From contig CAMDEA010000057.1 in the NCBI GenBank assembly GCA_945893045.1, positions 1-44,864 of the forward strand: a stretch of 44,864 bases of DNA, written 5' to 3'. The notes under the pieces were generated by a model that did not search any database, was not told the DNA's origin, and was given only the letters and a program-made list of their open reading frames with translations. This DNA comes from Planctomyces sp. SH-PL62. Lineage in GTDB: Bacteria > Planctomycetota > Planctomycetia > Planctomycetales > Planctomycetaceae. A program made the translations under genes and the position numbers. Positions 1 to 8,665 of this stretch are shown here, in pieces (position 1 is the stretch's first letter; each line of letters starts with the position of its first letter).

Positions 1-582
1 TTGCGTAAAGATGGCTCAACTGACTTCAACCCCCGGCAGAATCGTCACGATCACTCGCGACGACCAAGTTCTGCCTGGGGTGGCGTTGGCCCGCACCCGC
101 TGACTGGCTTGGCAATGACGAAACAGACCTCCCGCGCTCACCGCGCAGAATGGCATTTACTGTTTCGTCAAATAGAAAATTGCACTTTTTGACGACTGGC
201 GATTTCACCGCCGAGGAGCAATCTCCGCGGGGCCTCACCATCCGCAACGCATCCTGTCGTTGGTTTCGCTTTTGAGCGTCGTCTCGCTCGATTGCGAATC
301 GCCGGTTCAATGGACGAATCCCGCTTTGCGAGTTCAACCCGAAGAATCCGACTGCCCGGTGTGAGTTTCAATCTTGTGATGGCCCGCGTGCGCTTCCACT
401 CGGAATTGCGGCGTCAAAGTGACGAGCCGCCCGATCTCAGTCAATCCCGCACTTTCGGAGTTTTCGATTTCGTGGAAGGTTTCGCCATTGCCGATTCGAG
501 GATGCATCTCGCATTCCGCTCGTGCGATGGTCACGGAGGGTAAGAGCGTCTCACAGAATGAACTGTGATCGACGTTCCAAAT
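1..582. other. Intergenic stretch, no gene recognised
   Basis: Short open frames occur on both strands but none shows a family motif, a convincing ribosome-binding site or a plausible composition. I see no RNA gene or mobile-element motif here. The stretch lies downstream of the giant minus-strand gene that ends at 718, so it may be the 3' flank of that gene or the edge of a neighbouring unit outside the window. Confidence 0.5.
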
Positions 583-645
583 GCGAGTCGCGAGAGCGAC
601 TCGCCTACGTCGCTCAGTCGCTTCGGCGACGGAGATTCCATTCTG
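583..645. repeat. Hairpin repeat pair downstream of the giant gene
   Basis: Two small hairpins lie in tandem. The first (583-604) pairs GAGTCGC with GCGACTC around a GAGA loop and is followed by CTAC. It resembles one half of the 60-bp palindrome found at 9142, 29278 and 40671, with paired changes that keep the stem. The second (612-645) contains GTCGC-N4-GCGAC followed by GGAGATTCCATTCTG, and recurs at 10555-10588 with 30 of 34 bases identical. The position, about 70-130 bases past the stop of the minus-strand gene, would also suit an RNA 3' end structure. Confidence 0.6.
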
Positions 646-717
646 AAAGATGGTCTAACACACAAACAAAGTTCTGGCCGGCCGCAGTGCGACTTTCGCC
701 CAACTAACTCCGGAGAA

Positions 718-3700
718 TTACAGCAACCCAGCGAAGATGCTGTCGTAATCAATCGCAAAAATCGCAATGAGTTCGCTGGATGTGTTGCTGGCATCGCTCA
801 GCACATCGACGCCTGCTTCGCCGGTTACGGTGTCCGCGCCGGCTCCGCTGATCAGCGTGTCGGCTTCTCCGTCACTCAGCACATTATTCCTGAAGTCACC
901 CGAGAAGAGCTTGTCCTTGCCGGTGTCGGTCCCTCCCTTGAGCAGGTCTTTCCCCAGTCCACCGATCACAGTGTCATCGTTGTTGTCACCGCTGACCGTG
1001 TCATTGCCGTCTTGACCGTCGATGGCGTCATTACCGTTACCGCCGCTGATGCAATCATTGCCGGCTCCGCCCAGGATGGTGTCGTTGCCCGCGCCGCCGC
1101 TGATCGTGTCTCCCTTGAGGATCCCATTCACCAGAACCGTCTCATCTCCGCCGTTGATCTGGTCATGGCCATTTCCGCCCGTGAGCCGGTCCTGTCCCGC
1201 CAGCCCGCGGATGATCATGGCCTTGTCGAAGGTTCCGCCGTTGATCGTGTCGTTGCCGGCGGTGCCAGTCACGCTGACCACTTCGACGGTCCCGCTGATG
1301 ATCTTGTCGCTGCCGCGGCCAGACATCGTGGTGGGAGTCAGTGTCAGGCTGGCGACGCCTAACTCCACGATCGTGTCGCTGTTGGCTCCACCGTTGAACG
1401 TGTCGTCCCCTTGCCCGCCGGTCAATTGGTCGTCGCCAATGCCGCCATCGAGCGAATCTTTTCCGCTCCCGCCGGTCAGCGTGTCATTCCCGTTGCCACC
1501 TTGCAGAGTGGTCGGGCCGGTGAAGGTACTGATGGTCAGCCGGTTGTCACCCGCTCCACCGATCAGTTTGACTGACTCAATCAGCGTGAAGGTATCGATC
1601 GGCGAGAAGATATTGGCCCCCAAGTCGCTGCGAAGGATCTGTGTCGCGGTCGCTGTGAAGTCGAAGTCGCCCGATTCGCAAACCTGGTCGGTCCCAACCG
1701 CACCGGCCAGCGTTTCCGTGCCGCCGCTGAGTGTGTTCATCCCGCCGCCACCGGTCAGCGTGTCGCTCCCCGTTTCGCCGAGCAGTGAATCATTACCGGA
1801 ACCACCAATCAAAACGTCGTTCCCGGCTCCCCCCTGCAACGTCGCCGCCCCCGTGAAGGCGCTGGCATTCAGCGTGTTGGCGGACGCACCACCGATGAGC
1901 AGCGCGAAGCCGATGTTGCTGAGGATGTCCGTCCCCAACCCGGACAAGCTGGCATCCGTGAGCACGAAGTTGACGTTGCCGGACTCCTTCAACGTGTCGT
2001 TGCCGCCACCGCCGATGATCTGGTCACTGTCAGCGCCGCCGGTCAGCACGTCCCCATTTCCGCTGCCGGTGATGATGTCGTTGCCTCCGGCACCGTTGAT
2101 CGTCGCTCGGCCACTAAAGGGTGTCGAGCTGCTATAGATTCCTGCGCTAATAATGCCCGCCGCGCTGATCGTGTTGCCGCTCGCACCACCGGTCAGCACC
2201 GCGAATTGGATGTTGTCAACAGAATCAATGCCGAGTCCCCCCGTAAGGCTGGCGTCATTGAGGGCCATATCCACGTTGGCTGTTTCGACCAACGTGTTGA
2301 ATTCGGTCAGTCCCGAGCCGCCACCGTCCAGGCTGTCGTTGCCCAGCAATCCCGTCAGTGTGTCGTTGCCCTCGTCGCCATCGAGCGTATCGGCACCGAT
2401 CCCGCCGGTGAGCACGTCGTTGCCGACTCCTCCCAGCAGCACCAGCGAACGAGCAAAGGCGGTCGCTCCCACGAACACATCGTTACCGCTGCCTCCTTGC
2501 ACCGTTACGGCCGGGCCGGAGGTCGGATCTTCAATCGAAGTGAACGTGACTCGGTTATTGCCATCTCCAACATCAATCGAGAGTTTTGCCGAAGACGGGA
2601 AGATCACGGTGGGCGACCGGCTCGATGTGAACTTGCTGAGATCATTGGTCGCGATCCCGTCATCCGCGACGGTGACGACGTTGTCCACAGAATCGAAAAT
2701 GAAGTTCAAGGAAGTTGTCGCACTGACCGTCGTCTCGAATTTGATGATTTCCACGCCGAGCAGATCAATCGGTCCAATCGCCGGCCCCGATGCCGCCGTA
2801 CCGGTGATCGACGCGGAGCTCGCCGAGCTGAATTCCGTATCGAGTTGGTTGAACGGGGCACTCACGAACCGAATCGTGTCGCTCAGGCTGGAATCCCCAT
2901 CAAACAGCAAACCGCCGGCGGGCACGGGATCTCCGCCTGAGTAATCCAGCGTCAACACATCCAGGAAATTGGGGCGTCCGGTGACTTGGATATCGGTCAC
3001 ATTGGCAAACGCTTGAGCCGGGATCGAGGTGATGTCCTGATTCGTGCCGGAGTTGCGAACGCGCAGTGTTTCGCCGAGGAGGCCCGTCCGCACCAAGGTC
3101 AGTCCGGCCGTGTTGGCCCAATTCGCCGCCTCAATCACCAGCGATTCGGGCGCATCCATCAGATTGACGGTGATCGTGTTTGTTGCCGAGAGCCCCGTCG
3201 GCGCGACGGTGCTGTTGTCTGTCACCTTGACCCCGAGCGTGAAAGTGGGGGTCTTCTCGAAATCCAAGGCATCGGAATTGGCGACTCTCAGAACTCCGCT
3301 GCTATCGACGGAGAAGGCACCGTTGGTGTTACCCGTCAAGATGCTGAATGACAGCAGATTGGCGGCCGTATCAATGTCATTGAAGCCCAGCGTCAGAACT
3401 TCGGCTCCATTGTCAGAATTCTCAAGCAGGGACGCCGAACCGGAACTGAGCGTCGGCGCGTCGTTGATGGGGGTCAGCGTGACCTTGAAGGTTTTCGAAG
3501 TACTCCGCGGAGTCATGTCGGTCGCGATCAAGTTATCGTCGGTCACCGTCACTGTGATATTCACATCGCCGGAGGCACTCGCCACAGGAAACAGATTGAA
3601 TGACGCCATCGGCGAGCCTGGCGTGTACGCGATCGCTCCCAGACTGGGAATCTTCGCCGATGGGTCGCTGGTGACGGTGATCGTCAAACTCTGCGACTCG

Positions 3701-6700
3701 TTCGGACCGGCCGAAATGCCAGACAGTGAAATCGGAATCGAGCCGGTGTTTTCGGGCCTCGAGACATCCGCAATGAAATCAAGCGTTGGCGGATCGTTGG
3801 AAGCGATGCTCGCGACTTGGAGATTGAACGTCTTGGTGGTCGTTCCATTGGCATCGGTCACATTCACGGTGATCACCGCCGTCCCAGACGTCGACGCCTG
3901 CAAGACTGTCGTGAGATCCAGTGTCGCGTTCAGCAACGCGGCAGTGGGATTCATCAGGCTTGGTTGCATGAACAACACCGGAATATTGTTGTTGTTGAAC
4001 AATGGCGAGTTGCCATTCGTCGCGGTGATCGTCAACGCTTGGGAATTCAAGTCGCCGTCGCTGATGCCAGTCAGTGGAATCAGACTGCTGGAGACCCCTT
4101 CGACGAAGACCACATCGGATGGCTGATCCAATGTTGGCGGGTCAGACACGTTGTTGACCGTGATCGCGACGTCGCGGACAGGAAAGTTGGTCGCGTTATC
4201 CGCTGCCGCAGTGAGGTGGCGCACCTCATCGCCCCTCAAGTGCGCCGCCCCCATCGTTCCATCGACGCCTCGAATCACCGTGAAGGTGTTTCCGGAGATG
4301 CCGGTCACTTGCACACGTTCCGCGCCAATCTGGAGCTTGTAATTCGGCGTGCCGGCCGGCGGAAAATCGGCCGCTTTGAGGACGGTGATGGTGTCCGTCG
4401 TCCCGGCCAGCTTGGACGCGACATCGGCCGCGAGGAAGTCGAACCCCAGAACGCCATCCAAGCCCGCGTCCTCGACGGCAACGCGAATCGTCGCGGTGCC
4501 AAACAGATTCGCGCCGGGGGTGAACCTCAGCGTGCCGGAGGTATTGGGCGATGCGTAATTCACCGCCAGGTTCGTGATCAGACCGGGAATCGAACTGGCG
4601 ATGACCGACGGCGTGACTTTCAAGATTTGCGTTTCGGTCGCCCCCGTCGTGCCCAACGCACCGGCCGTGATGCCAGACAATCCGATCGTCGTCTCGTTGG
4701 AATCTTCCATCACAATTTGAGTGACCGGGTCCGTGATGGGATGCGCGGTGGGCGTCGTGCCGAAGAAAGTCCCGCGTGCGACGGTAAAGGTCTTCCCATT
4801 GACGCCGGTGACTTTCATCGGCTCGCTGCCGACTTGAATCGTGAACGGATTCGCGACGCTGGCCGTGGTCGGGAATTTGGACGCATCGACGAGCGTGATC
4901 GTCGAAACGGTTGGCGAGACGACCGCCGCCGACAACGCTCCCGTGGGGAGCACGACCGGATTCAACGTCGGAAGATTGTTGAACGGCGCGACTCGGACAA
5001 AGATGTCTTTGGGGGTGGTCAGATTGTCGAACGTCCGGTTGATGTCTCCGTCTTGCCCCTCGTCCACGATGAAGACCGTCAGCTTGACGACTCCCGACCG
5101 GTTCTGGGCCGGCGTGAAGGTGAGCGTGGCGTTGCCCGATGCGAAATTCACACTCGGAGTGGGAATCAACGTGGTATTGTCGCTGACCACTGTGACTCGC
5201 AACTGTTGCGATGTCTCGAACATTCCCGCGTCAATGCCCGTCAAGACGATCGTGTGAGTCGTCAGCGGAAGCGAAAGATTCGCATTCACCAGGAGTGGGC
5301 TGGCTGGGCTTGTCGTGGTGGCTGGACCGCCATCCAACGACACCGTATTGGCGACGCGCGGTGGATCGTTGACCGGTGTCACGTTGACCGTGAAGAACTG
5401 GGTGATGGTCCGGTCATCCGTATTACCGAAGATCAAATCTTGGCCGCTATCGGTCACCATGAAGGTGATGGTCGCTGTTCCGCCGCGTTGAGAAGCGGCC
5501 GTGAATTTGAGAGCGCCGGAGGCTGGAGTCAGCGCGGGCTGAGTAAATTCGACGAACGGTGTCACGGCGAGATCGCCACTTCCAAAGTTGAAGAACAGAC
5601 TCGCATCTGGAATCAACGTTTGATTGCTGCTGGTCGCACTGATTCGGAGGCTCTGCGTGTTCCCGTCCCCGTCCGTGAGATTGGTCAACGACACCGACCG
5701 CTGTGCCGGGGTCACGCTTTCCACGCTCGTATCTGACGCGGGTTGATTCAATGTCGGAGCACCCGGAAAAGCGCCGACATTCACCGTTATTGTTTTCGGC
5801 ACAAATTGGTTGTCGCCGCCCGTACTGAGATTGCGATCAAATCCTCCGTCTTCGACGGTCACGGTGATCGTGGCAGTCCCTGAGACATTCGGAGCGGTCT
5901 TGAAAAAAGCCGTGCCGGTAGGCATGTTCGGTGTGTAGGCGACGAACAGATCTTGAATCAAATTGGAATTTGAGGTTGTCGCCGTGACCCTGAGTGGCTG
6001 GAGGCCACTGTCACCGTCTGTGATGCCCGCCAATGCCACCGCGTGCAGTCCCGGATCCGCAAACACCACCGAAGGTCCAGGAATGAGGTTGTTGAGCGTC
6101 GGATTGTTGAGTCCCGACACAAACGTCACGACAAATGTGACGCTTCCCCGAGCATTCAGCCCATCCACGGCAGAGAGGGTGATCGTCGCTGTCCCCGTTT
6201 GACCGGCGGCGGGAATGATGGTGACGGTGCGATCTTTTCCGCTGCCGTTCATGACGATGCCAGAGAGCGGCACCAAAGTCGTGTTTGAGGAATTTGCAAC
6301 AACATTCAATTGCGTGATCGGCGTCTGGGTATCGCTCACGGTAAATGCAAGCGGGCCGATGTTCGTGTTTGAGTAAGCGTTTTGGTCCGGGATAAAGCTG
6401 AATGACGGGGGCGTGTTGTTCGCATCGAAAGCCAAAGTCGCCGTTGTGGGGACGTTGGAAACTCGGGCCGCAGTCACGTTGCCAAAGAATTGCCGGCCGG
6501 TCGTGAACGGGAACGCGGCGTTGCCGGCCGCGTCGATCGTCATGAAGTAGGCTTGCGTCCCGTTGGGATATTCGGGAGTCACCGTGAAGCGGGAGTTGTA
6601 TTGATCCAAGTCACCCAGTCCTGACTGGAACTCGAAATCCTCCACAAAGAATCCCAGTGGAAACTGGAAATTGACGTTCGGGCCGAATTGAGTCATGGAG

Positions 6701-8310
6701 AGCGGCAATTCGCCCATGCCATTGAGAAACACGTTGTCGCCGAATCGCGCCTGCGCGGCGAACCCAGGCAGCGCCGTCCGGGTCGTGATGTTCCGCAGTT
6801 GATAGCTGGAATCCAGCCGCTCGATGGCGCTGGTGGCATCCATCGGATCGGAAAAGCCATACGGTCCATAGATCGGATAGCCATCCAACGCCCAGCCCAG
6901 GATCGGCGAGTGACGCAGATTGGCCGCGACGGTTTCTTCGTCGTAATCGTCGCTGTCAAAGTCGGGTTGGATTTCGACCGTGGACCAAGTCCCGCCGCTC
7001 GTATACGTCCCGTTGCCGACGGATCCAGCCAACTCGAACGTGTTGGCGGTGACATTCGCCACCGTGAAGTTGCCATTGGCCGCGGTATTACCATTCACGC
7101 CCGAAATGGTGACCTGCATGCCATTCGCCAAGTGATGGCTGGCCGACGTGATGACGATGGGGCTAGTGAAGGTGGCCCTGGTGATGACACCGCTGTCGAA
7201 CGGAAAAAGTCCCGTGGACGTCGGGCCGGAGTAATAGATGTTGTCGTGAAGCTCCGCTCGCAGAGCGACCGGATTGATGTGGTTGTGATACTCGGCAGTG
7301 CCAGTGACTGTCGGGTGAGCGTTGGCCTGGTCTAACGTATTTGCGTCGCCAACCGCCGTATTGCGATTCCAGATTCCAGAACCGTTGGGCATCATGCCTC
7401 CGCCGCCGCTCGTCTGAAAAATGCCAGGACTAAAAGGCATTGGCGGATTGTTGTTCCACGAGAATCCATCTTGCTGGTCAAAGATCGCGACCCCATTCAC
7501 GAGCAGCCCGGTCGCTGTTTGTTGTGTTGTCGCTGTATGGTTCCCTGTCTCAGGGGTTGGCCCCTGATCGAATCGAAAGATCGTTTTCTGGTCCTTCGGC
7601 AAGGTGGCGAACGGGTTTTGGCTAAACCAAGGCCCCATCACATAGTCCGCGAGTTCGGACGCTTCGATGAAGACACTGCTGGCTGTGTTACTGATCTTCG
7701 TAATGTCCGACAACACAGGACTGTTTTGTCCGGTCCAGGTCGTCACTGGGCCGCCCCCCGTACTCTGATCACGGAGTTGCGCAAACTCGCCGGGTGCCCC
7801 GCCGCGCCAGTTCGAGATCAAGACGGAGGGGTCATAGACCTCGATCGTCACCGAGAACATGGAGGGAGCATCGACGCCATCATCGAGCATCAAGGTCACG
7901 ACGTTCGTGCCTGAAAGCCCCGCCGCATTGATCGTGTATTGCAAAGCTGCCGTGGACTGATTGCCGGGAAAAACAACGCTCACGTTGCTCAGCAAGGTGT
8001 CATTGGTGATCAACGTCGGCGTCACCGGACTAACAACGGTGATCTGTCCAGCCGAAAGAAAGCCGCCGTCTCCATCCGTGATGGCGTTGAGGTTGATCGT
8101 CTGCGTCAATGTCACGTCGTTGGCAATGGGAGGTGGCGTCACGATCGGATTCAGGGTTGGAGAGAACGTCAGCACCAACCGCTCTTCCAAGCGTTCCACC
8201 AGGTGCGAGCGAAGCGGGCGATGCCCCTGATGTTTCCGAAGCGAACCAGCGCGGCGGGAGGAAAGGCGAACCGTCTCTTGAAACGACTTCAGCCAGGACA
8301 TCAAAAACAT
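718..8310 (-). CDS. Giant secreted RTX / Ig-like repeat protein with YHYH domain
   Basis: This encodes about 2530 residues. The start at 8310 is preferred over an upstream ATG (8382) because GGGGAG lies 7 bases before it. Residues 38-49 read LVERLEERLVLT, a motif common near the N-terminus of exported planctomycete proteins. A YHYH-type domain spans about 280-610, with EYHNH, DGYPIYGPYG and LDQYNSRF motifs. It is interrupted by a Gly/Thr/Asn-rich insert (ITSASHHLANGMQVTISG region). Tandem beta-sandwich (Ig/cadherin-like) units follow to about 1750, most opening with PTLN/PTLD and ending in TATITV-like strands. Two paralogous inserts (IQVGSEPMKVTG about 1156, IGAERVQVTG about 1325) break this array. 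From about 1935 to the end are hemolysin-type GGxGxDxL calcium-binding nonapeptides. An extracellular or cell-surface adhesive/structural role is inferred; type I secretion is typical of RTX proteins, but no transporter gene is adjacent. No catalytic domain was recognised. Confidence 0.9.
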   Translation of the reverse strand: MFLMSWLKSFQETVRLSSRRAGSLRKHQGHRPLRSHLVERLEERLVLTFSPTLNPIVTPPPIANDVTLTQTINLNAITDGDGGFLSAGQITVVSPVTPTLITNDTLLSNVSVVFPGNQSTAALQYTINAAGLSGTNVVTLMLDDGVDAPSMFSVTIEVYDPSVLISNWRGGAPGEFAQLRDQSTGGGPVTTWTGQNSPVLSDITKISNTASSVFIEASELADYVMGPWFSQNPFATLPKDQKTIFRFDQGPTPETGNHTATTQQTATGLLVNGVAIFDQQDGFSWNNNPPMPFSPGIFQTSGGGGMMPNGSGIWNRNTAVGDANTLDQANAHPTVTGTAEYHNHINPVALRAELHDNIYYSGPTSTGLFPFDSGVITRATFTSPIVITSASHHLANGMQVTISGVNGNTAANGNFTVANVTANTFELAGSVGNGTYTSGGTWSTVEIQPDFDSDDYDEETVAANLRHSPILGWALDGYPIYGPYGFSDPMDATSAIERLDSSYQLRNITTRTALPGFAAQARFGDNVFLNGMGELPLSMTQFGPNVNFQFPLGFFVEDFEFQSGLGDLDQYNSRFTVTPEYPNGTQAYFMTIDAAGNAAFPFTTGRQFFGNVTAARVSNVPTTATLAFDANNTPPSFSFIPDQNAYSNTNIGPLAFTVSDTQTPITQLNVVANSSNTTLVPLSGIVMNGSGKDRTVTIIPAAGQTGTATITLSAVDGLNARGSVTFVVTFVSGLNNPTLNNLIPGPSVVFADPGLHAVALAGITDGDSGLQPLRVTATTSNSNLIQDLFVAYTPNMPTGTAFFKTAPNVSGTATITVTVEDGGFDRNLSTGGDNQFVPKTITVNVGAFPGAPTLNQPASDTSVESVTPAQRSVSLTNLTDGDGNTQSLRISATSSNQTLIPDASLFFNFGSGDLAVTPFVEFTQPALTPASGALKFTAASQRGGTATITFMVTDSGQDLIFGNTDDRTITQFFTVNVTPVNDPPRVANTVSLDGGPATTTSPASPLLVNANLSLPLTTHTIVLTGIDAGMFETSQQLRVTVVSDNTTLIPTPSVNFASGNATLTFTPAQNRSGVVKLTVFIVDEGQDGDINRTFDNLTTPKDIFVRVAPFNNLPTLNPVVLPTGALSAAVVSPTVSTITLVDASKFPTTASVANPFTIQVGSEPMKVTGVNGKTFTVARGTFFGTTPTAHPITDPVTQIVMEDSNETTIGLSGITAGALGTTGATETQILKVTPSVIASSIPGLITNLAVNYASPNTSGTLRFTPGANLFGTATIRVAVEDAGLDGVLGFDFLAADVASKLAGTTDTITVLKAADFPPAGTPNYKLQIGAERVQVTGISGNTFTVIRGVDGTMGAAHLRGDEVRHLTAAADNATNFPVRDVAITVNNVSDPPTLDQPSDVVFVEGVSSSLIPLTGISDGDLNSQALTITATNGNSPLFNNNNIPVLFMQPSLMNPTAALLNATLDLTTVLQASTSGTAVITVNVTDANGTTTKTFNLQVASIASNDPPTLDFIADVSRPENTGSIPISLSGISAGPNESQSLTITVTSDPSAKIPSLGAIAYTPGSPMASFNLFPVASASGDVNITVTVTDDNLIATDMTPRSTSKTFKVTLTPINDAPTLSSGSASLLENSDNGAEVLTLGFNDIDTAANLLSFSILTGNTNGAFSVDSSGVLRVANSDALDFEKTPTFTLGVKVTDNSTVAPTGLSATNTITVNLMDAPESLVIEAANWANTAGLTLVRTGLLGETLRVRNSGTNQDITSIPAQAFANVTDIQVTGRPNFLDVLTLDYSGGDPVPAGGLLFDGDSSLSDTIRFVSAPFNQLDTEFSSASSASITGTAASGPAIGPIDLLGVEIIKFETTVSATTSLNFIFDSVDNVVTVADDGIATNDLSKFTSSRSPTVIFPSSAKLSIDVGDGNNRVTFTSIEDPTSGPAVTVQGGSGNDVFVGATAFARSLVLLGGVGNDVLTGGIGADTLDGDEGNDTLTGLLGNDSLDGGGSGLTEFNTLVETANVDMALNDASLTGGLGIDSVDNIQFAVLTGGASGNTISAAGIISAGIYSSSTPFSGRATINGAGGNDIITGSGNGDVLTGGADSDQIIGGGGNDTLKESGNVNFVLTDASLSGLGTDILSNIGFALLIGGASANTLNASAFTGAATLQGGAGNDVLIGGSGNDSLLGETGSDTLTGGGGMNTLSGGTETLAGAVGTDQVCESGDFDFTATATQILRSDLGANIFSPIDTFTLIESVKLIGGAGDNRLTISTFTGPTTLQGGNGNDTLTGGSGKDSLDGGIGDDQLTGGQGDDTFNGGANSDTIVELGVASLTLTPTTMSGRGSDKIISGTVEVVSVTGTAGNDTINGGTFDKAMIIRGLAGQDRLTGGNGHDQINGGDETVLVNGILKGDTISGGAGNDTILGGAGNDCISGGNGNDAIDGQDGNDTVSGDNNDDTVIGGLGKDLLKGGTDTGKDKLFSGDFRNNVLSDGEADTLISGAGADTVTGEAGVDVLSDASNTSSELIAIFAIDYDSIFAGLL

Positions 8311-8665
8311 GAGCGCACTCCCCGACTCTGTGGCGAACGGACTCTCGGCCCAATGAAAACGATTGTGCCAATGACGCCGCACTTCGTTTTGGCCCGCGAA
8401 GCAACAGCAATGTGCCTAATCCGATAAAAGTACCCGGCCATCAAGGGGTGGGAAAGCCGACACTCAGAATTTTCTTGGCTTGCCCAACCGGATGGCCACG
8501 ACACAGCGTGTAGTCCGATCTCGACGCATCGCGAAGCTTTGACTGTCCCGCGTGTCGCAGCGTTCAACACGGTTGTCCTTCGGAAGTTTCTGGACTTCCC
8601 ACAGATTTGACTCAAGCCGAGACCTCTCGTTGCCGCTGACGGAGAGCGCCTGTAGAGTCATCTTC
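8311..8665. other. Divergent intergenic region between giant gene and radical SAM gene
   Basis: This 355-base stretch separates two divergently transcribed genes and must hold both promoters. I could not find a convincing -35/-10 pair for either. On the plus strand TTGACT occurs at about 8607, but no good -10 follows. On the minus strand a T-rich TACTTTTATC lies near 8420-8435. There is no RNA gene or repeat that I recognise. Confidence 0.4.

Noticed and set aside
3817..5736. 639-codon open frame on the plus strand
   Set aside because: It is antisense to the repeat part of the giant gene. Its composition is Arg/Asp/Gln-rich nonsense with no family motif, and the minus-strand frame shows clear domains over the same bases.
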